Of a stretch of DNA of 64,000 bases, positions 25,099 to 34,204 are shown in pieces; the first letter of the stretch is position 1; every line of letters begins with the position of its first letter. The translations under genes were made by a program, and so were the position numbers. The notes below the pieces were generated by a model that was not told the origin of the DNA, ran no database searches, and was given only the letters and a program-made list of their open reading frames with translations. Origin of the DNA: JALZVT01 sp039029135 (GTDB taxonomy: Bacteria > Pseudomonadota > Gammaproteobacteria > Pseudomonadales > Azotimanducaceae); contig JBCCGT010000013.1 of assembly GCA_039029135.1 (NCBI GenBank), positions 76,405 to 140,404 of the forward strand, given 5' to 3'.

Positions 25099-27348
25099 GT
25101 GGCGCGCCTGCTGGCACTCGCGAAGGCCCTGCTGGTGGTGGGTGCCCTTACCGCCGCCCTGGTGCTCGGCTATCTGGTCCACGTGGACCGCACGATCACG
25201 CAGACCTTCGAGGGACGACGCTGGTCGGTGCCGGCGCAGGTGTTCGCCCAGCCTCAGGAGCTGTACGTCGGCGCCCGGGTCGGGCTAGGCGACGTGCGCC
25301 AGGAACTGGCGCGGCTGGGCTACAGCGAGACGCCCGATCTATCGACGCCTGGGACGTTCTCGGTCATTGGCGACGAGCTGCGCACTCACCTGCGGCCGTT
25401 CGTGTTCAGCGACGGCTATCGCAGCGCCCGCGAACTCACGATCGGCTTCGCCGGCGGCGCCATCACAAGGCTGGCCGCGAACGGCGCCGATACGGCGCTG
25501 GTGCGGCTCGAACCCCTGCCCATCGGCAGCTTCTTCGCCAGCCACGGCGAGGATCGCGTCGTGCTGACCCCGGACGCGGTGCCACCGCTGTTGCGCGAAG
25601 GCCTGAAGGCCGTCGAAGACCGCAGTTTCGAAGCGCATATGGGATTTTCAATTCGCGGTATCGCGCGCGCGCTGCTCGTCAATCTGCGCGCCGGCGAGCG
25701 GCAACAGGGCGGCAGCACGCTGACCCAGCAGCTGGTGAAAAGCTATTTCCTCGACAACAGCCGCACGATCAGCCGTAAGCTGCGCGAACTGGCGATGGCG
25801 GTGATCCTGGAGGCCCGCTTCGATAAGGACGACCTGCTCAACGCCTACATCAACGAGATCTATCTGGCGCAGGACGGCGCGCGCGCGATCCACGGCTTCG
25901 GTCTGGGCAGCCAGTTCTATTTCAACAAGCCGTTGAAGGAGCTGGCGCCGCACGAGACCGCGCTGCTGCTGACCGTGATTCGCGGTCCGAGCTACTACAA
26001 CCCGTACCGGCACCCGGACCGCGCGCGCGAGCGCCGCGATCGCATTCTCGGCCAGCTTCGCGACGACGCGCTGATCGGCGAGCGGGCTTACCAGGCCGGG
26101 ATCGCCGCCCCCCTGGGCCTGGCCGGCCGGGCGCGGCGGCGCGGCGCCTACTACCCCGCCTTCATGGACCTCGTGCGCCAAGAACTGGCCGCCGAGTATC
26201 CGGTCGCGGCGCTGGCCAGCGAGGGGCTGCGCATCTTCACGACGCTGCGCCCGGACCTGCAGGATCGCCTGCAGGACAGCGCCAACGACACGCTGGCGGC
26301 CATCTCGCCGGACACCAATCTGCAGGCGGCCGCCATGGTCACGAACAGCCAGACCGGCGAGGTGCTCGCACTGCTGGGCGGCCGCGGCAGCGGGCGCGGC
26401 GGCTACAACCGGGCGCTGAAGGCGCTGCGGCCGGCGGGCTCGCTGCTGAAACCCATCGTCTATCTCACCGCGCTCGAGAGCGGCGGCTTTCACCTCGCCA
26501 GTCTGCTGCGCGACGAGCCGATCACGATCGACCTGCCGAACGGCGACGCCTGGTCGCCCAGAAACTTCGACGAGACGACGCACGGCGAGGTGCCGCTGGT
26601 CCGCGGACTCGCGGACTCGCTCAATCTGGCCACCGTGCAGCTCGGCCTGCAGGTGGGACTGCCGAACATCGCCGAGCGCATTCGCGACCTGCTGCCGGGC
26701 AGCAGCCCACGCCCCTACCCCGCGCTGATACTGGGGGCGCACGACATGAACGTCGTCCAGGTCGGCGAGCTGTACAGCAGCGTCGCCAATTCCGGTTTCT
26801 ATGCGCCGCCGCGCGCCGTACTGGCCGTGCAGAACGAGACCGGCGAGGCGGTCGAGCGCTATCCCCTGCAGACCCGCCAGACCATCGCGGCGGACGATCT
26901 GGCGGCGCTCGTGCGCGGGCTGGACATCGCGATGAGCCACGGCACGGGGCGCAGTTCGCCGCTCGCGCGCTCGGGTGTCGCAGGCAAGACCGGCACCTCC
27001 AACGACTTTCGCGACAGTTGGTTCGTCGGCTTCGATGGCGCGCTCCTGACCAGCGTCTGGATCGGCAATGACGACAACACCCCAACGCGGCTGACCGGCG
27101 CCAGCGGCGCGCTGAAGATCTGGAGCGCATTCATGGCTGGCGTCGGTGTCACCCCGCTCGTCGAAGGCGCCGCTCCGAACCTCGTCGAACAGCAGGTAGA
27201 CTTCGCCACGGGCCTGCGCGCCGACGCGCGCTGCGGCAGCCTGGTCGCGCTGCCGCTGCCCGACGACACCCGTATCGCCCCACACCCGGAGTGCCAGCCG
27301 GAGCGCGGGCTGGGCGATCGCCTCCGACGCTGGTTTAGACGCTCATGA
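25099..27348 (+). CDS. mrcB: Bifunctional penicillin-binding protein 1B
   Basis: A 749-residue class A PBP that polymerises and cross-links peptidoglycan at the periplasmic face of the inner membrane. A single N-terminal anchor (ALLVVGALTAALVLGYLV) precedes a UB2H-like region (residues about 60-140). The glycosyltransferase domain has its catalytic Glu173 in KAVEDRSFEAHMG and the QQGGSTLTQQLVKSYFL block. The transpeptidase has SxxK with Ser448 (PAGSLLKP), SxN (SLN in ADSLNLATVQ) and KTG at 630 (GKTGTSND). Start is GTG at 25099, immediately after DUF4126. Its end overlaps the lipoprotein gene by ATGA. Length and UB2H identify PBP1B rather than PBP1A. Confidence 0.92.
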   Translation: MARLLALAKALLVVGALTAALVLGYLVHVDRTITQTFEGRRWSVPAQVFAQPQELYVGARVGLGDVRQELARLGYSETPDLSTPGTFSVIGDELRTHLRPFVFSDGYRSARELTIGFAGGAITRLAANGADTALVRLEPLPIGSFFASHGEDRVVLTPDAVPPLLREGLKAVEDRSFEAHMGFSIRGIARALLVNLRAGERQQGGSTLTQQLVKSYFLDNSRTISRKLRELAMAVILEARFDKDDLLNAYINEIYLAQDGARAIHGFGLGSQFYFNKPLKELAPHETALLLTVIRGPSYYNPYRHPDRARERRDRILGQLRDDALIGERAYQAGIAAPLGLAGRARRRGAYYPAFMDLVRQELAAEYPVAALASEGLRIFTTLRPDLQDRLQDSANDTLAAISPDTNLQAAAMVTNSQTGEVLALLGGRGSGRGGYNRALKALRPAGSLLKPIVYLTALESGGFHLASLLRDEPITIDLPNGDAWSPRNFDETTHGEVPLVRGLADSLNLATVQLGLQVGLPNIAERIRDLLPGSSPRPYPALILGAHDMNVVQVGELYSSVANSGFYAPPRAVLAVQNETGEAVERYPLQTRQTIAADDLAALVRGLDIAMSHGTGRSSPLARSGVAGKTGTSNDFRDSWFVGFDGALLTSVWIGNDDNTPTRLTGASGALKIWSAFMAGVGVTPLVEGAAPNLVEQQVDFATGLRADARCGSLVALPLPDDTRIAPHPECQPERGLGDRLRRWFRRS

Positions 27349-27824
27349 AGAAAAAGACCCCGCTCGCGCCGCGCTCGGCGCTGACGGCGATCTCGCTCGC
27401 GCTGGCGGCCTGCCAGTCGCCCGGCATCGCGCCGCCGCCCGCCCCCGATGCGAGCGCGGCGGAGCAACCGACGGCGCCCGCCGCGACGCCCAGCGCCACG
27501 ACGGCGCCTGCGCTTGCGCTGCTGGAGCAGAGCAAGGCGCTCGCGGCGCAGAACAACATCGCCGGCGCGGCGACGCTGCTCGAGCGAGCGATACGCATCG
27601 AGCCTCGACGCGCGGCGCTGTGGCGTTCGCTCGCCGCGCTGCGCCTACGTGCCGGCGATGCGGCCAGCGCGGAACAGCTTGCCCGCAAGGCGATCGCGCT
27701 CGCCGGTCAGGACGAACGCGAAGCACGCAGCGGGTGGCTGCTGCTGGCGGACGTCCACGCGGCCGCCGGCAAGACGGCGGAGGCCGCGAACCTGCGCGCG
27801 CGCTGGCAGCGCGGCGAAGGCTGA
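27345..27824 (+). CDS. TPR lipoprotein, likely LpoP-type activator of PBP1b
   Basis: A 159-residue lipoprotein. The signal peptide ends in the lipobox LALAAC with Cys23, followed by a Pro/Ala-rich linker and two to three TPR helices (residues about 55-155: ALLEQSKALAAQNNIAGAAT, RAALWRSLAALRLRAGDAAS, GWLLLADVHAAAGKTAEAAN). It overlaps the PBP1b gene by 4 nt, so expression is coupled. In Pseudomonas a TPR lipoprotein encoded with ponB, LpoP, activates PBP1b in place of LpoB; the position and the domain fit. I infer an outer-membrane activator that reaches PBP1b through the wall. The function is not proven by sequence alone. Confidence 0.7.
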   Translation: MKKKTPLAPRSALTAISLALAACQSPGIAPPPAPDASAAEQPTAPAATPSATTAPALALLEQSKALAAQNNIAGAATLLERAIRIEPRRAALWRSLAALRLRAGDAASAEQLARKAIALAGQDEREARSGWLLLADVHAAAGKTAEAANLRARWQRGEG

Positions 27825-27866
27825 CAGCGAGACCAAAAAGAACACGGGATAACCGGAGACCGCGCC

Positions 27867-29021
27867 ATGTTTATGCGCCTCAAGGACTGCCACAACACCA
27901 CCGACTTTCGCCGCCTGGCGAAACAGCGCCTGCCCGGCCCCCTGTTCCACTACATCGACGGCGCGGCCGACGACGAGGTGACCTACGAAAGGAACACTCG
28001 CGCGTATGAGGAGTGCGATCTCGTGCCGCGCGTGCTCGCCGGTGTCGAGGAGGTCGACCTGTCGGTCACCGTGATGGGCAAGCGGCTCAGCCTGCCCATG
28101 TTCTGCTCGCCGACCGCGCTGCAGCGGCTGTTCCACTACGACGGCGAACGCGCGGTCGGGCGCGCGGCAGCCCAATTCAACACGTTCTTCGGCCTGAGTT
28201 CGCTCGGCACCGTGAGCATCGAAGAGATCGCAGAGACGATCGAGGCGCCGAAGCTGTTTCAGCTCTACTACCACAAGGACAAGGGCCTCACGGAGAACAT
28301 GATCGACCGCTGCCGCGACGCCGGCTTCGACGCGATGGCGCTGACCGTGGACACGATCGTCGGCGGCAATCGGGAGCGCGATCTGCGGACCGGATTCACC
28401 TCGCCGCCGCGGCTCACGCTCGGCAGCGCGGTCAGCTTCGCAGCCCATCCCTACTGGACGCTGAACTACCTGCTGCGCGAGAAGTTCTCGCTGCCCATGC
28501 TCGACAGCCACGTCGAGGAGGGCACGAACGTCGCGACCTCCGTCGCCGGCTACTTCAGCAGCATGCTCGATCAGTCGATGGACTGGGCCGCGGCCGAGTG
28601 GGTGGCGCAAAAATGGGGCGGCACCTTTTGTCTGAAGGGCGTCATGAGCGTGGAGGACGCGCGCCGCGCGATCGACATCGGCGCGAGCGCGATCATGGTG
28701 TCGAACCACGGCGGGCGTCAGCTCGACGGCGGGCGCGCGCCCTTCGATCAGATCAAGGAAATCAGCGACGCGGTGGGCGGCGAGATCGACATCATCTGCG
28801 ACGGCGGCATCCGCCGCGGCACCCATGTGCTGAAGGCGCTGTCGGCCGGGGCGACCTGCTGCTCCGGCGGCCGCTGGTATCTGTACGCCCTGGCGGCTGC
28901 GGGCCAGGCGGGCGTGGAACTCGCGCTGACCAAGATGGCGGAGGAGCTCACCCGCGACATGAAGCTCGTCGGCGCGCGCCGAATAGAGGATCTGTCACGC
29001 AACAATCTCAGGTACCGCTGA
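27867..29021 (+). CDS. FMN-dependent alpha-hydroxy-acid oxidase/dehydrogenase
   Basis: A 384-residue flavoprotein of the glycolate oxidase/L-lactate dehydrogenase (LldD)/mandelate dehydrogenase family. The active-site signature SNHGGRQLDGG is intact, with its catalytic His and the substrate-binding Arg; LKGVMSVEDARRAIDIG carries the FMN-phosphate Lys, and ICDGGIRRGTHVLKAL the phosphate loop. It oxidises an L-2-hydroxy acid to the 2-oxo acid. The membrane-anchoring insertion typical of LldD is not evident. It starts a rightward block with the serine hydrolase 2 nt downstream. Substrate not determined. Confidence 0.85.
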   Translation: MFMRLKDCHNTTDFRRLAKQRLPGPLFHYIDGAADDEVTYERNTRAYEECDLVPRVLAGVEEVDLSVTVMGKRLSLPMFCSPTALQRLFHYDGERAVGRAAAQFNTFFGLSSLGTVSIEEIAETIEAPKLFQLYYHKDKGLTENMIDRCRDAGFDAMALTVDTIVGGNRERDLRTGFTSPPRLTLGSAVSFAAHPYWTLNYLLREKFSLPMLDSHVEEGTNVATSVAGYFSSMLDQSMDWAAAEWVAQKWGGTFCLKGVMSVEDARRAIDIGASAIMVSNHGGRQLDGGRAPFDQIKEISDAVGGEIDIICDGGIRRGTHVLKALSAGATCCSGGRWYLYALAAAGQAGVELALTKMAEELTRDMKLVGARRIEDLSRNNLRYR

Positions 29022-29022
29022 C

Positions 29023-30288
29023 ATGGACACACTGCAAAAGACCCTACCCAACGGGGCAACGCTACAGGGTCAGTACAGGGCGGAGTTCGCGGGCGTCGCA
29101 GAGGCCTTCGCCGCCAACTTCGCGGGCGAGGAAATCGGCGCGTCGGTCTGCATCACGATCGACGGCGAACCCGTCGTCGATCTGTGGGGCGGGCTGAAGG
29201 ACGCGGACACGCAGTGGGAGGAAGACACGCTCAGCGTCGTGTTCTCGAGCACCAAGGGCGCCGTGGCGCTCGCGGCCCACACCCTGATCGACGCCGGTGA
29301 GCTGGAGCTGCACAGGCCCGTGACCCACTACTGGCCCGAGTTCGGTGCGAACGGCAAAGACGCGGTCACGGTGAAGATGATGCTCGACCACAGCGCGGCC
29401 GTGCCCTGCCTGCGCGGCGAGCTGAAAGAACTCGCCTGCTGCGACTGGGACTACATGGTCGAGCGGGTCGCGGCCGCGGAGCCGTTCTGGGAGCCCGGGA
29501 CACGCAACGGCTATCACATGATGACCTTCGGCTGGACCGTGGGAGAGCTGGTGCGCCGCGCCGCCGGTCAGAGTCTCGGCAGCTATCTGCGCCGCGCGCT
29601 CGCCGAACCGCTGGGCGCCGACTTCTGGATCGGCCTGCCGGAGAGCGAGCACCATCGGGTGGCGAAGCTCACGCCCTTCAAGCCCGTACGCGGCGCCGAG
29701 CTTTCAGATTTCACGAAGGCGCTGATCGGCCAGAAGGGCTCGATCCAGTCGCTCGCCTTCTTTAACAACGGCGGCTTCAGCGCCGGTAATCCCACGTGCT
29801 GGGCAGCGGAGATCGGCGGCGGCGGCGGCATCGGCAACGGCCGATCGCTGGCAAAACTGTACGCGCCTTTCGCCTGCGGCGGCGAAGCGAACGGCCAGCG
29901 CTACGTGTCGCCCGAGACGCTGGCGACGATGGGCGACGTGGCCGTCGCCACGCATCGTGATGCGACGCTGCTGCTGCCGACGCGCTTCGGACTCGGCTTC
30001 ATGAAGTCGATGGACAATCGCCAAGAGCTCGCTGTCGCGAAGGACAGCGCGATCATCGGCCGATGCGCGTTCGGCCACGTCGGCGCGGGCGGCAGCATCG
30101 GCTTCGCCGATCCCGATGCACGCATGAGCTTTGGCTACGTGATGAACAAGATGGGCCCGGGAATACTCATGAACGAGCGCGGCCAGGGACTGGTCGACGC
30201 CGCCTATCGGGCGCTGGGCTGCGACAGCAACGCGAGCGGCGCGTGGGATGCGGTCAGGACAGGAGGTCGGGGCGATGCGCCGCGTTAG
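29023..30288 (+). CDS. Beta-lactamase-fold serine hydrolase (class C/EstB-like)
   Basis: A 421-residue serine hydrolase of the penicillin-recognising fold, without an obvious signal peptide. Catalytic SxxK is in VVFSSTKGAV, the second motif region reads NGYHMMTFGWTVGEL (Tyr in the expected place), and the third motif is HVGAGGSIGFADP (HxG variant of KTG). Such proteins often act as esterases, D-aminopeptidases or lactone hydrolases rather than beta-lactamases. Two bases separate it from the hydroxy-acid oxidase, so the two are in one operon and may act on one substrate family. Its end overlaps the next gene's start region. Confidence 0.85.
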   Translation: MDTLQKTLPNGATLQGQYRAEFAGVAEAFAANFAGEEIGASVCITIDGEPVVDLWGGLKDADTQWEEDTLSVVFSSTKGAVALAAHTLIDAGELELHRPVTHYWPEFGANGKDAVTVKMMLDHSAAVPCLRGELKELACCDWDYMVERVAAAEPFWEPGTRNGYHMMTFGWTVGELVRRAAGQSLGSYLRRALAEPLGADFWIGLPESEHHRVAKLTPFKPVRGAELSDFTKALIGQKGSIQSLAFFNNGGFSAGNPTCWAAEIGGGGGIGNGRSLAKLYAPFACGGEANGQRYVSPETLATMGDVAVATHRDATLLLPTRFGLGFMKSMDNRQELAVAKDSAIIGRCAFGHVGAGGSIGFADPDARMSFGYVMNKMGPGILMNERGQGLVDAAYRALGCDSNASGAWDAVRTGGRGDAPR

Positions 30289-30814
30289 CCCCTGTGGCGC
30301 ACTAACGGCGCCCGCAGGACGCACAGCAATGCGAACGCTGAGCGCTCTTCTTGCGGTGTCGCTGACGGCGGCGAGCGCTATCTCCATGGCCGAGGAGACC
30401 ACCGCGACGTCCCCGGGCCGGGTCACCGGCGTCGGTGGCGTGTTTTTCCTTGCTAACGAGGACAACAAGGCGCTCGCGCAGTGGTACGCGGAGCACCTCG
30501 GCATCACCCCGGAGCCATGGGGCGGCGTGGTGCTGAACTGGCAGAAGGATCAGGCCGACGATGGCGGCATGACGGTATGGCACATCGGCGCCGCCGACAG
30601 CGACTGGTTCGCGCCGAGCACGGCGCGCTTCATGATCAACTATCGCGTCGACGACATGGCGGCGCTGCTCGCGAAACTACGCCGCGCCGGAATCCCCATC
30701 CTGGACGGCCCCGAGTACCACGAGAACGGCGTGTTCGCCTGGATACAGGACCCGGAGGGCAACAAGATCGAGCTGTGGGAACCCATGGCCTGGGACGAGA
30801 AGAACAAGCGCTAG
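30275..30814 (+). CDS. Secreted VOC/glyoxalase-fold protein
   Basis: A 179-residue protein with an N-terminal signal segment (SALLAVSLTAASAISMA) and one vicinal-oxygen-chelate domain: VGGVFFLANEDNKALAQWYAEHLGI at the start, ARFMINYRVDDMAALLAKLR in the middle and AWIQDPEGNKIELWEP at the end. The latter is the usual glyoxalase tail with its Glu ligand. Export of a VOC protein to the periplasm is uncommon. I use the ATG at 30275, after AGGAGG and overlapping the upstream stop; an alternative start at 30329 gives a shorter signal. Role unknown. Confidence 0.75.
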   Translation: MRRVSPCGALTAPAGRTAMRTLSALLAVSLTAASAISMAEETTATSPGRVTGVGGVFFLANEDNKALAQWYAEHLGITPEPWGGVVLNWQKDQADDGGMTVWHIGAADSDWFAPSTARFMINYRVDDMAALLAKLRRAGIPILDGPEYHENGVFAWIQDPEGNKIELWEPMAWDEKNKR

Positions 30815-30829
30815 CGCCTGCTCGTCCGT

Positions 30830-30853
30830 GACCCGCCCCGGCCGGGACGGGTC
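30830..30853. terminator. Stem-loop between convergent genes
   Basis: GACCCGCCCC-GGCC-GGGACGGGTC is a 10-bp stem (one mismatch) with a 4-base loop in the gap between the VOC gene and the outer-membrane protein gene, which converge here. It has no T-tract, so it is only a candidate bidirectional terminator or transcript-end stabiliser. Confidence 0.45.
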
Positions 30854-30870
30854 GTGGGAGCCCCGGAGAT

Positions 30871-31659
30871 CTAGAAATCGTAGTTCAGCGCCGCGAACGG
30901 ACCCTTGATCATTACGTTCGCCACGTCGATCTCGTCCAGCTCTTCAACGTCCAGATCCATCTGCCGGTAGCCCACCTCGAGGCCGAGGCCAATGGGCGAC
31001 GTCCAGCCGACGCGCGCGTCGATGTCGATGAGGCTGTTGTCCTCGTAGGCGAGCCCGCGGGCGGACGCGCCGACCCAGAAACCCGAGAACGGCAGGTCCG
31101 CGCGCGCGGCGCCGTAGACCATCGGTACGGGCGTATCGAACTCGGCGGTGCTGTTGGTAAAGGTCGTTTCGTCGCGCACCATCACGAAGCCGTCTAGAAA
31201 GCGCACGCCCACGCCCACATCCAGGTCCACCACCGTGTCGAGCAGGCCCCAGTACAGCAGGGCATCGGTCTGCGAGATGTCGATTTCCGAGTTGAGCTCG
31301 GCGGCCAGGTTGAAGGTCTCGCCGTTGAACTCAATCGAGCGATTGAGCACCCCCTCGCCCGTCTGGGCGAGGCTGGTGTGTTCGATGCGCACGTTCGGCA
31401 GCAGCGGTATCGGGTGCTCGAACGCGCCGTAGAAATAGTTGTTGCTCTTGTCGGCGAAACCCAGATCGTCGACCAGGTCTAGGTTGTCGGCGCCGCTCGT
31501 CGCCGAACCGCTGATGTCCTGCATCCAAGCGCCGCCGCCGGCGTACATGCCAAACTCGATATCCGCCGTGGCGGGTGCGGCGAGCAGCGCGGAAGTAACC
31601 AGGGCACAGGCGCAAGAGACGGGCGCGCGGCGGAATGCGCGCGAGGGTTGATCGTCCAC
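30871..31659 (-). CDS. TIGR04219-type outer-membrane beta-barrel protein
   Basis: A 262-residue exported protein. Signal peptide APVSCACALVTSALLAAPATA is followed by DIEFGMYAGGGAWMQDISG, alternating strands and a C-terminal GPFAALNYDF, in which the terminal Phe is the usual outer-membrane assembly signal. The pattern is that of the TIGR04219 family, a small barrel of unknown function in gammaproteobacteria. Start is GTG at 31659, preceded by GGAGAGG. Convergent with the VOC gene and divergent from the dihydroorotase-like gene. Confidence 0.8.
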   Translation of the reverse strand: MDDQPSRAFRRAPVSCACALVTSALLAAPATADIEFGMYAGGGAWMQDISGSATSGADNLDLVDDLGFADKSNNYFYGAFEHPIPLLPNVRIEHTSLAQTGEGVLNRSIEFNGETFNLAAELNSEIDISQTDALLYWGLLDTVVDLDVGVGVRFLDGFVMVRDETTFTNSTAEFDTPVPMVYGAARADLPFSGFWVGASARGLAYEDNSLIDIDARVGWTSPIGLGLEVGYRQMDLDVEELDEIDVANVMIKGPFAALNYDF

Positions 31660-31820
31660 GAAAGACCTCTCCGAATAGTGATGTTCCCCAGCCGCGAACC
31701 CTACGCCTCGGGTTCCGCTCTCGCCGTGACGCAGAGCACGCGTTTGTTTGATCAGATCCAGACACGTCGCCGCTGTGATGCGTGGCACAATGCGGGCAGC
31801 TCCCCCAGGAGGACATCACA

Positions 31821-33146
31821 GTGACCAGCACCGCCATTCGCAACGCCCGTCTCGTCAATGAGGGACGCATCACCGAGGGCGACCTCCTTATCCGCGACGG
31901 ACGCATCGAGGCGATCGGCACCGTCGGTGCCGCCGACGCGGAGTTCGACGCCGCGGGCCGACTGCTGCTGCCCGGCATGATCGATGACCAGGTGCACTTC
32001 CGCGAGCCGGGCATGGAGTACAAGGGCGAGATCAAGACCGAGTCGGCGGCCGCAGTCGCCGGGGGCATCACGAGCTACATGGAGATGCCGAACTGCAACC
32101 CGCTGTCGATCAATCAGGAGCGCATCGACGCGAAGCGTGCCCGCGCGGCGGAGGTCTCGGCCGCCAACTACGCCTTCTATCTGGGTGCGACCAACGACAA
32201 CCTGGAGTCCATCAAGGCGATCGATCCGCTGACGGTCTGCGGCGTGAAGGTGTTCATGGGCGCGTCCACCGGCAACATGCTGGTCGACAACGAGCAGACG
32301 CTGGAGGGCATCTTCTCCAGCACGCCGCTGCTCATCGCGACGCACTGCGAGGACACGCCGATGATCCTCGCCAACGAGGCCGCCTGGGCGGAGCGCTTCG
32401 GCGCTGACATACCCGCGACCGAGCATCCCAACATTCGCTCCACCGAGGCCTGCTGGAAGTCGTCATCGCTCGCGGTTGGGCTCGCCAAGAAACACGACGC
32501 GCGCCTGCACGTGCTGCACCTGACGACGGCTAAGGAGATGGCGCTGTTCGAGCCCGGCCCGATCGCCGGCAAGCGCATCACCGCAGAGGCCTGCGTGCAC
32601 CATCTGTTTTTCGACGAGACCTGGTACGCGGCCAAGGGCAACGACATCAAGTGCAATCCCGCGATCAAGAAGCCGAGCGATCGCGAGGCGGTCATGGCCG
32701 CGCTGCTCGAGGATCGCATCGACGTCGTCGCAACGGACCACGCGCCGCACACGCGAGAGGAAAAGGACCGACCCTATCCGCAGGCGCCCGCCGGGCTGCC
32801 GCTGGTGCAGCACGCGCTGCTGACCATGTTCGAACACGTGCACGCGGGGCGCATGAGCATCGAAAAAGTCGTCGAGAAAGTCTGCCACGCGCCAGCCGAG
32901 ATCTTCGCCGTCAGGGAACGCGGCTATCTGCGCGAGGGCTACTGGGCCGACCTGGTGTGCGTGGACGACGGCGCGCTGACCGTCGTCGACGACGAGCCGG
33001 TGTACTACAAGTGCGGCTGGTCGCCGTTTGCCGGTATCACCTTCCACTCGCGCGTCGCGGCCACCTGGGTGAACGGCGAGCTGCGCTACGACGGCAAGGA
33101 GGTGCTGCCGGGCGCGTGCGGCGTGGCGCTCGAATTTGCGCGATGA
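31821..33146 (+). CDS. Dihydroorotase-like amidohydrolase (class I)
   Basis: A 441-residue metal-dependent amidohydrolase. The metal site begins with DDQVHFREPGMEYKG, in which the first His of the usual DxHxH is Gln. This substitution also occurs in the Bacteroidetes-type class I dihydroorotases. Further ligands are in LLIATHCEDTPM, LHVLHLTTAKEM and the catalytic ATDHAPHTREEK. The reaction would be reversible ring closure of carbamoyl-aspartate, or hydrolysis of a related cyclic amide. Start is GTG at 31821, after AGGAGG. Its stop overlaps the ATG of the aldolase gene, so it belongs with catabolic-looking genes rather than the pyr genes. Confidence 0.85.
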   Translation: MTSTAIRNARLVNEGRITEGDLLIRDGRIEAIGTVGAADAEFDAAGRLLLPGMIDDQVHFREPGMEYKGEIKTESAAAVAGGITSYMEMPNCNPLSINQERIDAKRARAAEVSAANYAFYLGATNDNLESIKAIDPLTVCGVKVFMGASTGNMLVDNEQTLEGIFSSTPLLIATHCEDTPMILANEAAWAERFGADIPATEHPNIRSTEACWKSSSLAVGLAKKHDARLHVLHLTTAKEMALFEPGPIAGKRITAEACVHHLFFDETWYAAKGNDIKCNPAIKKPSDREAVMAALLEDRIDVVATDHAPHTREEKDRPYPQAPAGLPLVQHALLTMFEHVHAGRMSIEKVVEKVCHAPAEIFAVRERGYLREGYWADLVCVDDGALTVVDDEPVYYKCGWSPFAGITFHSRVAATWVNGELRYDGKEVLPGACGVALEFAR

Positions 33147-34204
33147 ATTTCACCAGCGACAACGCCACCGGCGCCTGCGAGGCGGTGCTGGCGGCCATTC
33201 AGCGCGCCAACGCGGGGCCCGCAGCCGGCTACGGTGACGACCAATGGTGCCGACAGGCGGCAGCGATGCTCGACGACGTCTTCGAGCATGAAGTCGAGGT
33301 CTTCTTCGTCGTCACCGGCACGGCCGCCAATAGCCTCGCGCTCGCGACACTGGTAGAGCCCTGGGAGGCGATCGTCTGCCAGGACACCTCGCACATCGCC
33401 AACGACGAATCCACCGGTCCTGAGTTTTTCACCGGCGGCGCGCGCCTGCTGCCGGTCGCAACCGCCGCGGGCAAGATGACTGCCGACGATCTCGAGGACC
33501 GCATCCGGCGCACCGGCACGCTGGTGCCGCACAACACGCGGCTCGGCGCGTTCTCGCTGACCCAGAGCAACGAGGTCGGCATGGTCTACGCCGCCGACGA
33601 GGTCGCGGCGCTGAGCGAGATCGCGCGCGGCCACGGCATGCGCGTGCACATGGACGGCGCCCGCTTCGCGAACGCCGTCGCCGCGACCGGCGCGAGCCCC
33701 GCCGAGCTGACCTGGAAGGCGGGCGTCGACGTGCTCTGCCTGGGAGCGACCAAGTGCGGCGCGCTCGCCGCCGAGGCGGTCATCTTCTTCGACCCCGCGC
33801 TGGCGGAGGGCTTCATCCACCACCGCAAGCGTGCGGGCCACCTGCTGTCCAAGAGTCGCCTGTTCGGCGCGCAGTTCGTCGGCTGGCTGGAGAACGACGA
33901 GTGGCTGCGCCTCGCGCGGCACGCCAACGCCGCCGCGGACGAACTGCGCGGCCTGCTGACGGCGCTCGACCACGTCCACGCGGCCTGGCAGACCGAGTCG
34001 AACGAATCGTTCTTCGTGGTTCCGAACGACACGCACACGGCGCTGCTCGACGCCGGGGCCCGCTACTACGACTGGCCGCCCACCGGTTTCGGCCGCGAGG
34101 CCGGCGCCGGCGAGACGCTGATCCGGCTGGTGACCTCGTTTGCGACCAGCGCAGATGAGGTTCAGCGGCTCGCCGCGACTGCCCGTCAGCACGCCGGTCA
34201 ATAA
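33143..34204 (+). CDS. Low-specificity L-threonine aldolase-type PLP enzyme
   Basis: A 353-residue fold-type I PLP enzyme: ANAGPAAGYGDD at the N-terminus, FVVTGTAANSLALATL, HMDGARFANAVAATG (Asp of the PLP site) and the PLP Lys in LCLGATKCGALAAEAV. It would cleave beta-hydroxy-alpha-amino acids such as L-threonine or phenylserine to glycine and an aldehyde. It overlaps the dihydroorotase-like gene at its start and the sulfatase gene at its end (by 1 nt), so all three are translated from one transcript. The link between these activities is not obvious. Confidence 0.85.
   Translation: MNFTSDNATGACEAVLAAIQRANAGPAAGYGDDQWCRQAAAMLDDVFEHEVEVFFVVTGTAANSLALATLVEPWEAIVCQDTSHIANDESTGPEFFTGGARLLPVATAAGKMTADDLEDRIRRTGTLVPHNTRLGAFSLTQSNEVGMVYAADEVAALSEIARGHGMRVHMDGARFANAVAATGASPAELTWKAGVDVLCLGATKCGALAAEAVIFFDPALAEGFIHHRKRAGHLLSKSRLFGAQFVGWLENDEWLRLARHANAAADELRGLLTALDHVHAAWQTESNESFFVVPNDTHTALLDAGARYYDWPPTGFGREAGAGETLIRLVTSFATSADEVQRLAATARQHAGQ

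Noticed and set aside
25648..27285. Minus-strand ORF of 545 codons
   Set aside because: Antisense to mrcB, rich in Arg/Gly/Ala, without family features.
31821..32100. Loss of a metal ligand (Gln for His) making the dihydroorotase-like protein inactive
   Set aside because: The same DDQVHFREPG pattern is found in a recognised subfamily, so it is a family trait rather than damage.
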